A stretch of 64,000 nt of DNA from Persicaria tinctoria (lineage: Eukaryota > Streptophyta > Magnoliopsida > Caryophyllales > Polygonaceae): assembly GCA_037127255.1 (NCBI GenBank), contig JBANSL010000004.1, positions 72,004,627 to 72,068,626 of the forward strand, written 5' to 3'. Positions 24,595 to 36,910 of this stretch are shown piece by piece. Numbering within the stretch: position 1 is the first letter of the stretch; each line of letters starts with the position of its first letter. The position numbers were made by a program, and so were the translations under genes. Under the pieces are notes generated by a model that did no database searches, had not been told where the DNA came from, and saw only the letters and a list, made by a program, of their open reading frames with translations.

Positions 24595-27500
24595 TCAAGG
24601 TGGCATCTGCAGGGCCCATGTAGCTTGGGCCTCAAATAAGACTCCATTCTTGTCCCTCAGCTGCAATCCTCCAGAATGGATCTTGTTCACCACGAAAGGT
24701 CCCATCCGCTTCTTGTTGAATTTGTTAGGAAACCAATGATCCTTTGATTTAGAGACATAGAGCTTGTCTCCAACTTCATACTCCTTAGGCTCATCATTGG
24801 AAATCCTGCACAATCGCACATACCAAGGCAGACCTCTCCCATGTATAGATAAATCTTTAATGGAAATAGGAGAAGAAAGATCCATACCTTGGATCACCTT
24901 TGCAGAGACGGAATCGGGCATCACTGTATTTGGTCGATCTCGACGAGGACTGGTCGATCTCGACGAGACTGCTGGTTCTGGTGGTGATCTGGTCGAAGAG
25001 GCAGAAGTCAACGAAGACAGGGTCTGGTCGATCTCGACTAGGCTGGTCGACCTCGACAAGGGCTCTGGTCCTAGTGTCTGCAGCGTCGAGGAAGGGGCTG
25101 TCGAGGAAGACGTGGTCTTGTCGATCTCGATAAGACTACTCGAGGTCGAGTAGACTTCTCCTCTTGGTGGCTTGCTCGTCGAGGAAGGCGAGTCTGGTGG
25201 CGCCGGGTGGTGGTCGATCTCGACAACCCTACTCGAGGTCGAGTAGGGTTCTGGTCCTGGAGTCGCCGTCGTTGAGGAGGCTGGATCTGGGCTCCTCGTC
25301 TAGTGGTCGACCTCGAGAAGTCTACTCGAGGTCGAGTAGGGCGGCTCCTCTGGTTTGCTGCTCGACGAAGCCGGCTCTGGTGGGGTCTCCTTGGTCTGGT
25401 CGAGATCGACTAGGGTTCTACTCGATGTCGAGGAGCCCTGGTCGATCTTGACCCCATACTTAGCTCCTGTCAAGGCATCCGAAAAATAATGAATCCACAA
25501 TGACTTACCTTGGTCTGTGTCGATGAGATTCTCTGTATTCTCCTTGAGGATTGCCATGATCTCCTCCACCTGGGCCTCCATGTCCCTCTTTTCTATCTCC
25601 TCAGGGGTCATATTTCTGACCTTGGGTTCCCCGCAGGTGATGTAGCCAGCTGAGATAGATTTGACCTCTTCCATCGGACCTGTATGCCTTTCAGTTTTAT
25701 TAAAAGAATACTCAATTACCTCATCGCTGATGTTGAAGGTTAGCACTCCTTTCCTTACGCTTATGTTGGCATCCACCGTCGCCAAGAACGGTCTTCCTAA
25801 AATAATTGGACAAGCAGGATCTTCTTGCATATCAACAATTAAGAAATCAGCAGGGACGAAGAATTTACCTACTTGTACTGGGACATTTTCCACCATGCCT
25901 GTTGGAATGACCACCGTGTTGTTGGCCATGTATAGTCTAGCATCCACAGGCTCCAGGGCACCTATCTTAATCTTGGACCAAATCGTTATAGGCATAATAC
26001 TAACACTGGCTCCAAGATCACATAGGGCATTACTTTTGTATGGACCAAATCCAATAGTTATAGCAAACTTACCTGGATCCGGCCTCTTCTCGAGTATGTC
26101 CAGATGGCTGCACTCCTCTGTGATTTCCGCCATCGATCGCTTTTTGCTCAGGATCTCCTTCAGGAACTTGACATAGGAAGGCATTTCATTGAGAGCTTCT
26201 ATGAAGGGGATGGTGACGTTGAGCTTCGAAAGCATTTTGATGAAGCGCTGAAACTTTTTCTCCGCCGGGTCCTTAAGAGATTTCGTGGGGAAAGGCAGCT
26301 TCTTTTTCTGAGTTGGAGCCAGAACAGATGTCGGAGTTGCTGCAGGTTTCTCCACCAGGGGCTCCTTGACATCGACAAGGGTCTTATCGAGATCGACCAG
26401 ATTGGGCCCAGTCGAGTTGCTGTTCGGCGCAGACGAAGATTCTGGCAGTTTCTCCTCGAGGTCGACGAAGGTCTTGTCGAGGTCGACTAGATGCTTGTCG
26501 AGATCGACTACTGTCTTGTCGAGGTCGACTTGCTGTTCCTCGTCATTCTGCTGTTTTTCGACCTCTGGCTCTTGCAGTTGATGGCCGCTTCTGAGTTTTA
26601 CAGCAGCGATGTGTCCAGTCTTTCCCTTAGGATTTGGTTCTGAAGATCCAGGGAGCGTACCTGACTGTCTGGGGATTCCCGCTGCTAGCTGACCAATCTG
26701 TGTATCAACTGTTTTCCGCCAGGTATCAATTTCCCCAAGCCTAGAGTTGACACCTTGCATCTGAGTATATAAGGAGTTGAAGGATTGCCTAGTTTCTGAG
26801 TGGTTTCTCCGTATCTCCTCCAGGAGTGTCTGTATATCATCCTTTTTCTGGTCCCTTTCCGGATGTCCTGGAGCTCTGTAGGGCGGGGGATTCCTAGGGA
26901 CTCCTTGGTTCCATTGTGGTTGCTGAAACCTTTGGTCTCCCATGTAGCGATTGGGACCCCCTGCGTAAGCTGCATCCTCATGGTGTTCTGCCATCCTGAC
27001 TTGTTCTGCATGTGGGCACTCAGGAGTGGTGTGCCTTTGCGATCCGCATTCTATGCAAGGCTGGTTGACAGAGAGGTACTTCACTTGTTTGAGGAGCTTC
27101 TTATTCTGATCTCTGTAGTATTGCTCCCTAACGTCTGGATCGATCTCCTTAGGGGGATCATATAGGGGCATAGATGGTGCTGGCCTGGCGTATGGGTTCT
27201 CCTCATAGGTTGCAGTAGACCCATACTTGTTATCGTAGGTAGTGAGCTTCTCCAGAACTCCCCATGCGTCAAGAGAGTTGAAGAAGATCTCCTGAATGAC
27301 GTAAGGTGGCTGTCCATGAGTAGGGAAAGATCGCAGAAGTTCCTTGTAGCGCTCCCATGCCTTTGCCAGCGGTTCCCCTTGCTTCTGTTTGAAGGCGGTG
27401 ATTTTCTGGCGGAGATGTGCTGTTTTGGCGGGTGGGAAGAATTTGTTCAGGAACTCTTGCTCTACTTGGGCCCAGGTTGTCAGTGATTTTGGTTTCAGCC

Positions 27501-27984
27501 CTTCCAGCCATTTCAGTGCAGGCCCAGCGAGAGACCAGCGAAAAGCTTTCATCTTGACATATTCCAAGGTTGTACCTTCAGCGAGAGTACGACACATGTC
27601 AGCAAAGTTTGTAATATGTCCAAGAGGACACTCATTAAATCTACCATAAAAGGCATTATTTTTAAGCTCTATAAGAAACTGAGTGCGAATTTTAAAAGAG
27701 TTATCAGGGATCAGAATAGCCGATTCAGGCACGACGAGAGTTGGGTACATGTAGTCCCCCGCCGTGGTTGGATATTGGGCAAGCTCAGCCTGTGCTTGGT
27801 CCCTTGCTGCTTTCTCAGCGGCGATAGCAGCATCCTTTGCGGCTAGTTCCCTGGTAAGCCTAGCGATCAGCTGTTCCTGTGTTTCCGCAGCTGCCATGGC
27901 TCTTTGTAGTCTATTTCTGATGTGTATAAGGCGTTCTGGGTCGTCTAAGCCGAAATACTCAGGTGGAATACCAGTACGGCGCAT
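24595..27984 (-). CDS. Gag-protease polyprotein fused to an integrase-tail-like segment
   Basis: A single minus-strand frame of about 1,130 codons with one in-frame TAG at 25300-25302, which splits it into an 894-residue ORF and a downstream part. In the first part: coiled coil at about 25-70, Ty3-type capsid region at about 100-250 (FRWSLAGPALKWLEGL), a CX2CX4HX4C zinc knuckle at 310-323, a repeat-rich linker at about 485-545 made of VDLDK units, then an aspartic protease with DLGAS at 656-660 and ILGRPFL near 730. After the TAG, TCGA-derived repeats lead into VGDKLYV and KKRMGPFVV, resembling the GPF-containing C-terminus of gypsy integrase. RT, RNase H and the integrase catalytic core are absent. 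The start is the ATG 83 bases from the LTR; the homologous position at 63386 is ATC. The integrase-tail assignment is inference from motif spacing. Confidence 0.85.
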
Positions 27985-28046
27985 ACACCTGAAAAGTAAC
28001 TCAAAGAAACAGTGAGAACTGACTACCTAAGGCGCGATTGATTGCT

Positions 28047-28064
28047 TCCCCGGCAACGGCGCCA
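28047..28064 (-). other. Primer-binding site, tRNA-Asp type
   Basis: The minus strand reads TGGCGCCGTTGCCGGGGA three bases inside the 5' LTR, the sequence used by Athila-group elements and complementary to tRNA-Asp. Confidence 0.85.
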
Positions 28065-28067
28065 ATT

Positions 28068-30337
28068 TGTTGTTAGGGGGAATCGAGTATGAAATATAAC
28101 GAAATAGATCAAACCAGACTTAGGCCTCAGCAAATAAATACAAGACTCCTCCAATGCAGTAATGGGAAGTCAGGATCGAATCCACGAGGAAGCGTGTCAG
28201 CGGTTCTCAGATAGCTGTAAATTCTCACAAAAGCAACAGAAAGACAGAAACGACAGAAACAGAAGCAAAAGCAGAACAGAAATAATAGAAAGTAACAAAT
28301 AAACGCAAAGAAACAAATAAAGACGGAAATAAAGCAAACCAAAGCAAAGAACAAAGCAAAATTGAAGCAAGGACACAGAAGCTACTCGATCTCGAGTAGC
28401 TGTCCTCTATCTCGACAAGATAGTAATGAAAATAGAAAACAGAAAACAAAAGCAAGCAACTCGACAAACAAAGTTCTCCTCGACCTCGACAAGAGGTACT
28501 CGATCTCGACAAGAAACAGTAAAGGCAGAAACTTCAGAAATCGAAAACAGAAAATAAACCAACTCGACCTAAACTAACTCTCCTCGACCTCGACAAAGGT
28601 CCTCCTCGAGATCGACAAGATCTCCTCTGTATCGAGTAACTATGCAGAAAACTGTAAATTGCAGAATTTAAAGACAAAAGCAGATTTTCGACAGAAATAA
28701 ACTCAATATAATAAAAAGACTTCCAAGGCTAGGGTTTCAACATCACAACGATAACCATGCAAAACAACACATAAAGGCATAAAAGATCATGCTTTCCATC
28801 AAATAACTTTCGTCATTAACAAATAGGCATATAGAGGCTTTCGCATAAACCCTAATTGTTACTAACCCTTTTTCACATAATTAATCCAAGTTGCATTAAG
28901 ATCACTTTCGCTTCAATAACACAAACAAGGATCACCTTCAACTCTCGCAAAAGAATCATGCTCTTAGGGATAGAAGATGAATCGCATAAAAATCTGACCT
29001 TTATCGCGTTATCTCACATGGCCACCGTCGGGCTCACCCCAGCCCCAGAAGTGGGTGGACTACTCACGCCTCATCGCAATAACAGACATTGAATTGATGA
29101 AAGAAACTTGCATAAAACTATATTCAAAGCCTTTTACAATCCTGGCAATCAACTTTCGCTGTAAGCCAAAACCCTAAAAACCTTAGAACTCCTAAACTTC
29201 TCTGTGGAACTAACTAGTTGTGTGTCTTGAAATTGAATTTTGAACTAGAATGAATGAAAAACCAGCCCCATGGGCTTTATTTATAGGCTTCATTCCCTAG
29301 CTAATCTAGGAAAGAAGATATCTATCTATATCTAAAAGGCTTAAAAGATAAATAAAAGACATAATGAAATTAAATCAACTAGGAAAAGATAAAACTATTT
29401 AGGTATGTCTTCATGATGTGATAGATCTTGTCTCCTTTGGATAGAACTTGATGGAATCGGATAGAATCTTCCGCCTTCGCGACCAAGGAACTCCAATTCT
29501 ACTCGGACAAGGCTCGTCGAGAAGATTCTGGAACGCGGTCTAGTCGACCACGAGTAGGTCTTGTCGACCTCGGGTAAGATGGCTCGTCGACTGGTCTCCT
29601 CGGGTGGCTTCTGCTCGATGTGGCTTGGACTGGGTTCACTGGCGCTCGTCGACCTCGAGTAAGCCCTAGTCAACCTCGAGTTGAGTGGCTCTGTCGACTA
29701 GGTCTCCTCGAGTTGCTCTCCTCGATGGACTCCGGATCTGGACTCAGGGGCTTCGTCGACCTCGACAAAGGGTCGTCGAGGTCGAGTTGGGTGGTTCCGC
29801 GAGTTGGCTCTTCCGCTGGCAGCGAGTTGCCTCTTCCGCGGCAGCGAGTGATCCGCTGCAGCGAGTCGAGTCGCTGGCAGCGAGTGCTCCTGGTCATCCT
29901 CGGCTCCTCTACTTGTCGACTCCGGACATGGCGTCTGGGCTTCGTCGATCTCGACCAGTGGTCCTCGAGATCGAGTAGGGTCCGGAGTCGGGTTGGTCTG
30001 GCTTGCTCGATCAGGCTCTGTCGACCAGGGTTGCTCGGCCAGGCTCGTCTATGTCGAGTAAGCCTACTCGAGATCGAGTGGCCTTGACTCTCAGACTTGT
30101 TCCGCTGCTTTGAACATGGACTTCTGTAGTGGTTTTCCGAGCTTTTCCGACCTTCTGTAGAATTGCTGTAAAATGCCTTGATTTCTGCGATTTAAACAGA
30201 AACTGGTGTAGATTCCATAATTTGACAAATAAACATAAACTACATAAGTTCTGTACTATCTTAGCCCAAATGCATGAAATGTATACAGAAATCGATATAA
30301 AAGTTACTGTAAAACATGGCAGATTCAGCTCACAACA
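28068..30337 (-). repeat. 5' LTR of the RT-less Athila-like element
   Basis: Nearly identical to 20827-23114, including the TATA box (minus, 29278-29285) and both TCGA-rich zones. It lacks about 18 bp of an AAGCAAAGC-like stretch present in the other LTR. Its outer edge is followed by the TSD AAGAG at 30338-30342. Confidence 0.93.
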
Positions 30338-31865
30338 AAGAGCTTTTGAAGGAGAGGCAAGACTCAAAGTCACTTGGGAGGACCGAGTGATGCCTATCTT
30401 TTCAAGGCTCTTGGAGTCGAACTTACCCATATGACGCTGCTGTTCTTCATTTTTGAAATCGATTCCAGAAGCTTTGAAGATTTGGGTCAAAAGGGTGGCA
30501 AAGGAGAGGGGAGTTCCTTTCCTGGCTTTTCTTGTGTGAGCCATGGATCCTAAAATGGTGTTGGCCAGATCAAGATCAAGGCCATTGAGGATTCGGTAAA
30601 GTAGGACCATGACATTGTCGGTCAGGAGAGAGCCGGAGTTTAAACGGGGTAAGAGGGAACGCACAATGATCTTAAATATGATCTTTACCTCTAGGGTACG
30701 AGATGAGTGGGTTAGCTGCTTTGAGGTGCTGGTAGATGCTTCGGGTAAGAGGTATTTGGATATGGCAAGGGTAATGCAGTCTTCTTTAGAGGGGTTTTCT
30801 TCAGAGGGTGGACAAGGGCTTGGTAGGCCAAGGAAATCAGCAAAGTCAAAGGAGTTGAAAGAGATTCTAACTCCCTTGATGACAGATTCCAAGAACCAAC
30901 CATCGTCAGTGTGTTTGGCTTTGAGGTTTATATAGAACAGGCGAGTGAGTTGTGGATAATAAACGGTTTCGAGATTGAGAAGGGTCCAGGCTGAGGATTT
31001 TTTTGAGGATAGCAATGCAAGGTATGTTCAAAGCTTCAAAGAACGCAATATCCAAAAAATCAGAACAGCAGATCCTACGAGTTCGAAACTCATCTACCCG
31101 TTTTCCAGCCGTTTCAGCATTTTCAAACCATGAAGAAGGTAAGGATTGGTTTACCTAGATGTAGGCGGGTGGATCAGCATTCTTCCTTCGAGCCTGTGTT
31201 GGAGCACTCCTCTTGGAAGGCGCCTCAAGGCCTCTGAGGGTGCCCTTCCTGGTACGCTTTGGAGAAGGAGGCTTGAGAGCAGCCTGGGCTTTCCGCTTCT
31301 TTGGAGACGGGGGAGGAGGAGGAGGAGAAGGAGAGGGAATAGGTTCAGGCTCCTCTTCCTCTTCTTCCTCTGACCCCGATTCCTCAGCGGACCCTGCGTC
31401 GTCTCCATCGGCATCCTCGTCCTCGCTGGATTCTTCTTTCTCCTCATCTTCTTCCTCAGGCTCCTCTTCAGAGGGAACCTCCTTGAGAGCCTCCACCTCG
31501 GCTTCTTTTCGGATTCTCTCAGCTTCCTTCTCGACCAGCTTCCTTGCAAGCTCGGCCTCCTCCTCGGCCTTTTTCTTCCTTAAAGCTTCTTCTTCGGCTT
31601 CTTTGGCTGCATCCCTTTCCAGAATAGCATCAAGATCCTCCTCTTCTTCTTCCTCATCCACCTCCTCAGCGATGACCTTCTTTTTCCCTTTCTGTTTCGC
31701 ACTGAGAGGCTTCTTAGTAGAGCGTTTTTGGGATCCCTTGGATACTGTAGTCGTGCTCTCAGCGATGGTGCTCTGGACAACAGCAGGGACGATGGCTTGA
31801 AGAGTGGGTTTGAGAGGTGGCGCCAAGTCTTTTGGGAGTGGAAGCTTTCTTTCATTTAGGAGCCA
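30338..31865 (-). pseudogene. Env-like ORF of the Sirevirus-like copia, N-terminal and central part
   Basis: The likely start is the ATG at 31865 (MAPK), followed at once by a frameshift. Then comes a low-complexity region: Lys/Ser-rich, a long Glu/Asp-rich stretch (about 31360-31690), a Pro-rich run and a basic PKKRK-type segment. A TAG at 31155-31157 and a one-base shift near 30985 precede a globular region (about 30340-30985) containing SAWTLLNLETVYYP and FADFLGLPSPCPP. It resembles the plant transposon-associated proteins that follow RNase H in Sirevirus-type elements. The reading frame meets the RT-less element at 30338 and continues at 20826. The function is unknown. The complementary open frame at 31213-31800 is only the shadow of the acidic repeats. 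Confidence 0.7.
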
Positions 31866-32336
31866 TGGAGGTAAACGACTTGGGTTTCAGGATAGTTTGA
31901 GAGGTTGAAGAAAGAGAATTTGAAAGGGTTTGGATAAGTCTAAAATTGTGAGGGAGTCGGGTACAGATTTGGGGCTTAAGTAGAGAGAGGTGATGGAGTG
32001 ATTTGACGGGTTTAGAGTTCCAAGGATAGTAATCATAACATTTCCAATTTGAAAAATTTCCAATTGAAAATTCAAATCTTTTTCATAACCATTTAAAAAA
32101 TAGGGGGGGAAATCCGAAAATATTTTGTTCCAAAAATATCTCAACAGACAAAAATATGTGACGAATAAAATTTTAAAAACTGTTTAAAATATACTTGATC
32201 AAATACCTAAAAAGATATTAACCAAATATATGTGATCCGATATCTTTAATCTACCATTTAGTTCACAAACCTTGACATAATTCTCAAAGGTCTTGACACT
32301 GAGTAGAGTTTATCTTTTGTAAAGGGAAAGCTCCCC
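31866..32336 (-). other. Spacer between RNase H and env-like ORF
   Basis: About 470 bp, AT-rich, without a supported frame. It includes GGGGGGGA-type purine runs near 32103. It probably carries the signal for expressing the downstream ORF, but none is recognisable by eye. Confidence 0.5.
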
Positions 32337-34817
32337 CTACGAAAGTGCATCCTTGTTAAGCATCCCAATCTCTCGTCTAATGAAGGTGAACCTGTTCTCT
32401 GCCAAAAGCTTAGTAAAAATGTCAGACCATTGATAATCAGTTGAAATAAACGAAATGGACACATCACCTTTTTCAACATGGTCTCTAATGAAATGATGCC
32501 TTACATCAATATGTTTGGTCCTTGAATGCTGAACAGGATTCTTTGTAATTGAGATGGCACTTGTATTGTCACACTTAATGAGAATTCCTTTGAGGTTGAA
32601 GCCAAGATCTCGCATTTGTTGAGCTATCCAAAGGATTTGGGAGCAGCATGCTCCAACTGCTATGTATTCGGCTTCTACAGTGGATAGGGCAACTGAGTTT
32701 TGTTTCTTAGAATGCCAACTGATCAAAGATGCTCCTCAAAATTGGCAACATCCTGATGAGCTCTTCCTATCCACCTTATAGCCTGCAAAATCTGCATCAG
32801 AATACCCGATTAATGTGAAATCCTTTTGCTTTGGGTACCATAGTCCAAGCTCCTTTGTGCCATTGAGATATCGAAAGATCCTCTTCACATCCACGATGTG
32901 AGATTCTTTAGGATCAGCTTGAAACCTAGCACACATGCAAACACTAAACATGATGTCAGGTCTACTAGCTGTGAGATATAGTAAAGATCCAATCATTCCT
33001 CGATACTCCTTTTGATTGACACTTTTCCCAGTCTTGTCTTGATCTAGAGATAATGTTGAGCTCATGGGTGTCTTGGCTGCTTTGGATTGATCCATCTTGA
33101 GTTTCTTCAAGGGATCCTTAGTGTACTTGCTTTGGTTGACAAAGATCCCTTTCTTGGATTGATGAACTTGTAATCCCAAAAAGAAGTTGAGTTCACCCAT
33201 CAAGCTCATCTCAAATTCACTGCACATAATGTCAGAAAATTCCTTGCACAAAGATGTGTTAGTAGCACCAAATAATATATCGTGAACATAAATTTGAATA
33301 ACCAAAATGTCATTTCCTTTGGTCTTGATAAAAAGAGTCTTGTCGATCAACCCCCTTTTAAAATCATTTTCTAAAAGATATTTTGACAAGCGCTCATACC
33401 AAGCTCTTGGGGTTTGTTTCAAACCATAAAGCGCTTTGTCAAGTTTATAAACATGATTAGGAAATTCCAAACTTTCAAAACCTGGGGGTTGAGCCACATA
33501 TACTTCTTCCTCTAAGAAACCAATAAGAAAAGCACACTTGACATCCATTTGATATAACTTTATGCTCACAAAAGATCCAAATGCTAATAAAATGTGAATG
33601 GCTTCAAGCCTGGCTACGGGAGAAAAGGTCTTCTCGTAGTCAATACCTTCCTCTTGATTGTAGCCTTGAGCAACAAGCCTTTCCTTGTTCCTCACGATCT
33701 TACCATTCTCATCTAGCTTGTTTCGAAATACCCATCGTGTGCCAATGACTGATTGATGCTTTGGCCTAGGCTTCAAGGTCTAGACTTTGTTCCTTTCAAA
33801 TTCGTTGAGCTCACTTTGCATAGCAATGATCCAGTCTGGCTCTTGAAGGGCCTCATCTACCTTCTTTGGTTCAATAAGAGAAACAAACGCGTAAAAAGCA
33901 CAAAGATCTTTAAGTTTAGAACGAGTTTGAACACTAGAAGTAGGGTCAGAAATGATATCCTTTAACGAGTGTGATGAGGAGTGTTTGAATTTCCTTTTTC
34001 TAGTCTCAGCTCCTTGATTCGTCACACCAGTAGGATTGATTTGTGGTACATCTGACTCCGTGGTCCTGTTAGGTTCAGTTACAACAGTTTTTGACGTTTC
34101 AACACTGTTGGATTGGACACCAAGGGCTTTGGACGAATCTTCAACACCTTGGTCCAATTCTTCAATGTTGAAAATATGTTCCTGCCTGTTTCTTTTCTCT
34201 GTGTTCTTGGTAGCGGCATCATCACCCTCCTCGTTCTCTGTATGGATGTTAAGATCTATATGTGCAACACTTTCACTCAAAGAACCGTCATTGCATTCAT
34301 CAAATATAACATGTATACTTTCTTCAACTACCTGGGTCCTTTTATTTAAGATTCTATAAGCTTTGCTACTCGTGGAGTAGCCAAGAAATATACCTTCATC
34401 ACTACGCGCATCAAATTTCCAAGGTTATCTTTTCCATTGTTATGAACAAAACAAGTACAACTAAAGGGTTTAAAATAAGATATAAGTGGTTTGCGACCTT
34501 TGAGAAGTTCATAAGGAGTTCTCTTTAAGATGGAACGAATAAGACAACGATTCAAAATATAGTTAGCTGTGTTAACAGCTTCAGCCCAATAGGTTTTAGG
34601 TAATGCATTTTCTAAAAGCATAGTCCTGGCCATATCCTCTAAGGTGCGGTTCTTTCGTTCCACAACCCCGTTTTGTTGAGGTGTCCTAGGAGCAGAAAAG
34701 TTATGAGAGATGCCATATTTAGCACAAAACAAATCAAATTGAAGTTGATCAACTCCCTACCATGATCAATTCGAATTGACATTATGGCCTCGTTTCTTAA
34801 AGTTTGCAACGACTAGC
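32337..34817 (-). pseudogene. Copia pol: integrase C-terminal part, RT and RNase H
   Basis: Read on minus from 34817: a fragment around the second catalytic Asp (SIRIDHG), a frameshift, then the last catalytic region (HNFSAPRTPQQNGVVERKNRT). After another shift come an acidic linker and TAG at 33780-33782, then reverse transcriptase (33776-32736) with GTRWVFRNK, YQMDVKCAFL and LYGLKQTPRAWYERL. The catalytic box reads YVHD where active copia RT has YVDD; the His codon is at 33282-33284. TGA at 32736-32738 precedes RNase H, which has ISWHSKKQNSVALSTVEAEY and the HIDVRHHFIRD block and ends near 32337. Order and motifs are copia-specific. The RT cannot be active with the Asp-to-His change. Confidence 0.88.
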
Positions 34818-36910
34818 TGTTGTACGAGGAAATCGAGTCTAAAATATAAATATAATTCAAACCAGACTATGCCTACGCAAAATAAATACAAGACCTCCTC
34901 CTGATGCAGCAGCGGGAAGTCAGGATCGATCCACGAGGAAGCGTGTCAGCGGATCCTAGGTAGCGGAGAATCTCACGGACAGAAGTGGACAACAGGGTCC
35001 TCGAGCTCGACAAAGGGATTGGTCGACAGAAGCTCGGACAGTCGAACACAGCGCAGCAGACACAGGAACTGGCGGTCGATCTCGACAAAGAGCTACTCGA
35101 GATCGAGTGAGGCTCGTCGAGGTCGAGTTGGGGCTTTGTCGATTCCTGCACACTTACGCAACAACGACTCTAGCTCGAGAATCAGTAGTCGAGGTCGACC
35201 AGATGGTGGTCGAGATCGAGTAGACAGGGGACGAAAAACGAATGAAAATAAAGAAAATAAAGAACAAATGCTTTCAGGGTTTTGACTTAAACTGTATGTA
35301 AAAAGAATTCCAAGATTGGGGTTTGCAACAACGATAACCAAGCATGCATAAAGTGGAACCAAACAGATTATCATATAATTCGCATTAAAGGACTAAGCTC
35401 TCGCCTTTTCCAACAATTAGACAACTCTCTCAAGAAACCCTAATTGTCTCTACCGATTTTATGTTTATAATCCAAGAGGTTAGCATGGATCTCCATTAGA
35501 TGGGCAATAAACACATCAACAAGTAGAAAAATGCTCAAAACATGATAAAGGTCGGATCTTTACCTCAATTATGCATGGCTATCGTCGAGCTCGCCCCAAC
35601 CTTAGAAGTGGGTTGACTACTCACGCCTCATCGCAAACTCAGACATCATCGATTGAAAAGAAATAACTTGCATTAAACTATATTCAACGATTTTACAATC
35701 CCGGCAATCAACTTTCGCAAACTGCCAAAACCCTAAAACCTTCGAACTCCCTAAACTTCTCCTTGTAACCACTTGTCTCTCACTGAAATTGAATTGGAAT
35801 AAGATCCTAATGCTCAGCCCCAAGGGCTTTATTTATAGCCTTCATTCCCTAGCTATTCTAGGAAAGAATATATCTATCTATATCTAAAAAGCTTAAAAGA
35901 TAAATAAAAGACATAATGGATTTAAATCTAAAATAGGAATTATATCTATATGTCTTCAATGGATAGAATCTTCCTCTTCATGGTAGATCTTGATAGTTTC
36001 GGATAGAATTCAGCAACTTCGCGCCCAAGCAATCCAAATCCGAGTAGAGTTGATCAATCCGCGTCGAGCAGCTTCTGGAGTCCTCGTCGACCTCGAGTAG
36101 GCGCTTGTCGATCTCGACAAGGGATCTTGGTCGACTGGCTTGGTTGGCTCCTCTGCTCGATGGACTCCGGATTTGGCTTCCTGGGCTCGTCGACCTCGAC
36201 TAGCACTCGTCGATGTCGAGTAGGGTTGGTCATCGACTAGGTCTTCTCGGGCAACTTTCCTCGACAACCTCGGATCTGGGCTCAGGGCTCGTCGACCTCG
36301 ACAAAGGCTCGTCGAGATTGACTAGGGTTCGTCGAAGATGGCTCTCTGGTGGGTGTCGAGGACTCCTCCTCGAACTGGATCGGGGTGTCTTGTCGATCTC
36401 GACCAAGGCTTGTCGAGATCGAGTAGTGTTGTGCTCGGCTTCTCGTCCTCGGCTTCTCGGGAACCTTCCCTCCTTGTCGACTCCGGGTAGTCTGTCTGGG
36501 CTTCGTCGATCTCGACCAGGGCTTGTCGAGATCGAGTTGGGTCCCGGAGCTGGGTGTCTGGCTCTCTCGACCAGGCTTCGTCGACCAAAGTTGCTCGGCC
36601 ATGCTCGTCTAGGTTGACTAGGGTCAACTCGACATCGAGTAGCCTGGTTCTTCGGCTCGATTCAACTGGTTCCGTTGCTGCTCCGACCTTGGACTTTTGT
36701 AGCTGTTTTCCGAGCTTTTCCGACCTTCTGTAGAATTGCTGTAAAACGCCTCGATTTCTGCGAATTAAACAGAAACTGGTGTAGATTCCATAATTTGGGA
36801 AATAAACATAAACTACATAGGTTTTGTACTATCTAAACCCAAATGAATGCAATGTATACAGAAATCGATATAAAAGTTACTGTAAAACATGACAGATTCA
36901 GCTCACAACA
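34818..36910 (-). mobile_element. Solo LTR of the Athila-like family
   Basis: On plus it runs from TGTTGTACGAGG to GCTCACAACA, 2,093 bp, with CTAGC directly repeated on both sides (34813-34817 and 36911-36915). There is no PBS, polypurine tract or interior. The TATA box lies on minus at 35830-35837. A solo LTR with an intact TSD is the product of recombination between the two LTRs of a once complete insertion. It sits in the integrase gene of the copia. Confidence 0.95.

Larger units (their letters stand above)
20827..30337 (-). mobile_element. Athila-like element lacking reverse transcriptase, structurally complete
   Basis: Both LTRs (20827-23114 and 28068-30337) are present and nearly identical, the TSD is AAGAG on both sides, and PBS and polypurine tract are in place. 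The 4.95-kb interior has one long gag-protease frame that continues into an integrase-tail-like segment. There is no RT, RNase H or integrase core. The element therefore depended on another element's enzymes, similar in concept to TR-GAG or LARD derivatives. The LTRs differ by about 1% plus an indel near 21106-21150, so the insertion is comparatively young. The same LTR family occurs at 660, 2653, 34818 and 61252. Confidence 0.93.

Noticed and set aside
31213..31800. 195-codon Ser/Gly-rich frame on plus
   Set aside because: Complement of the acidic low-complexity part of the env-like ORF. Composition is explained by the repeats.
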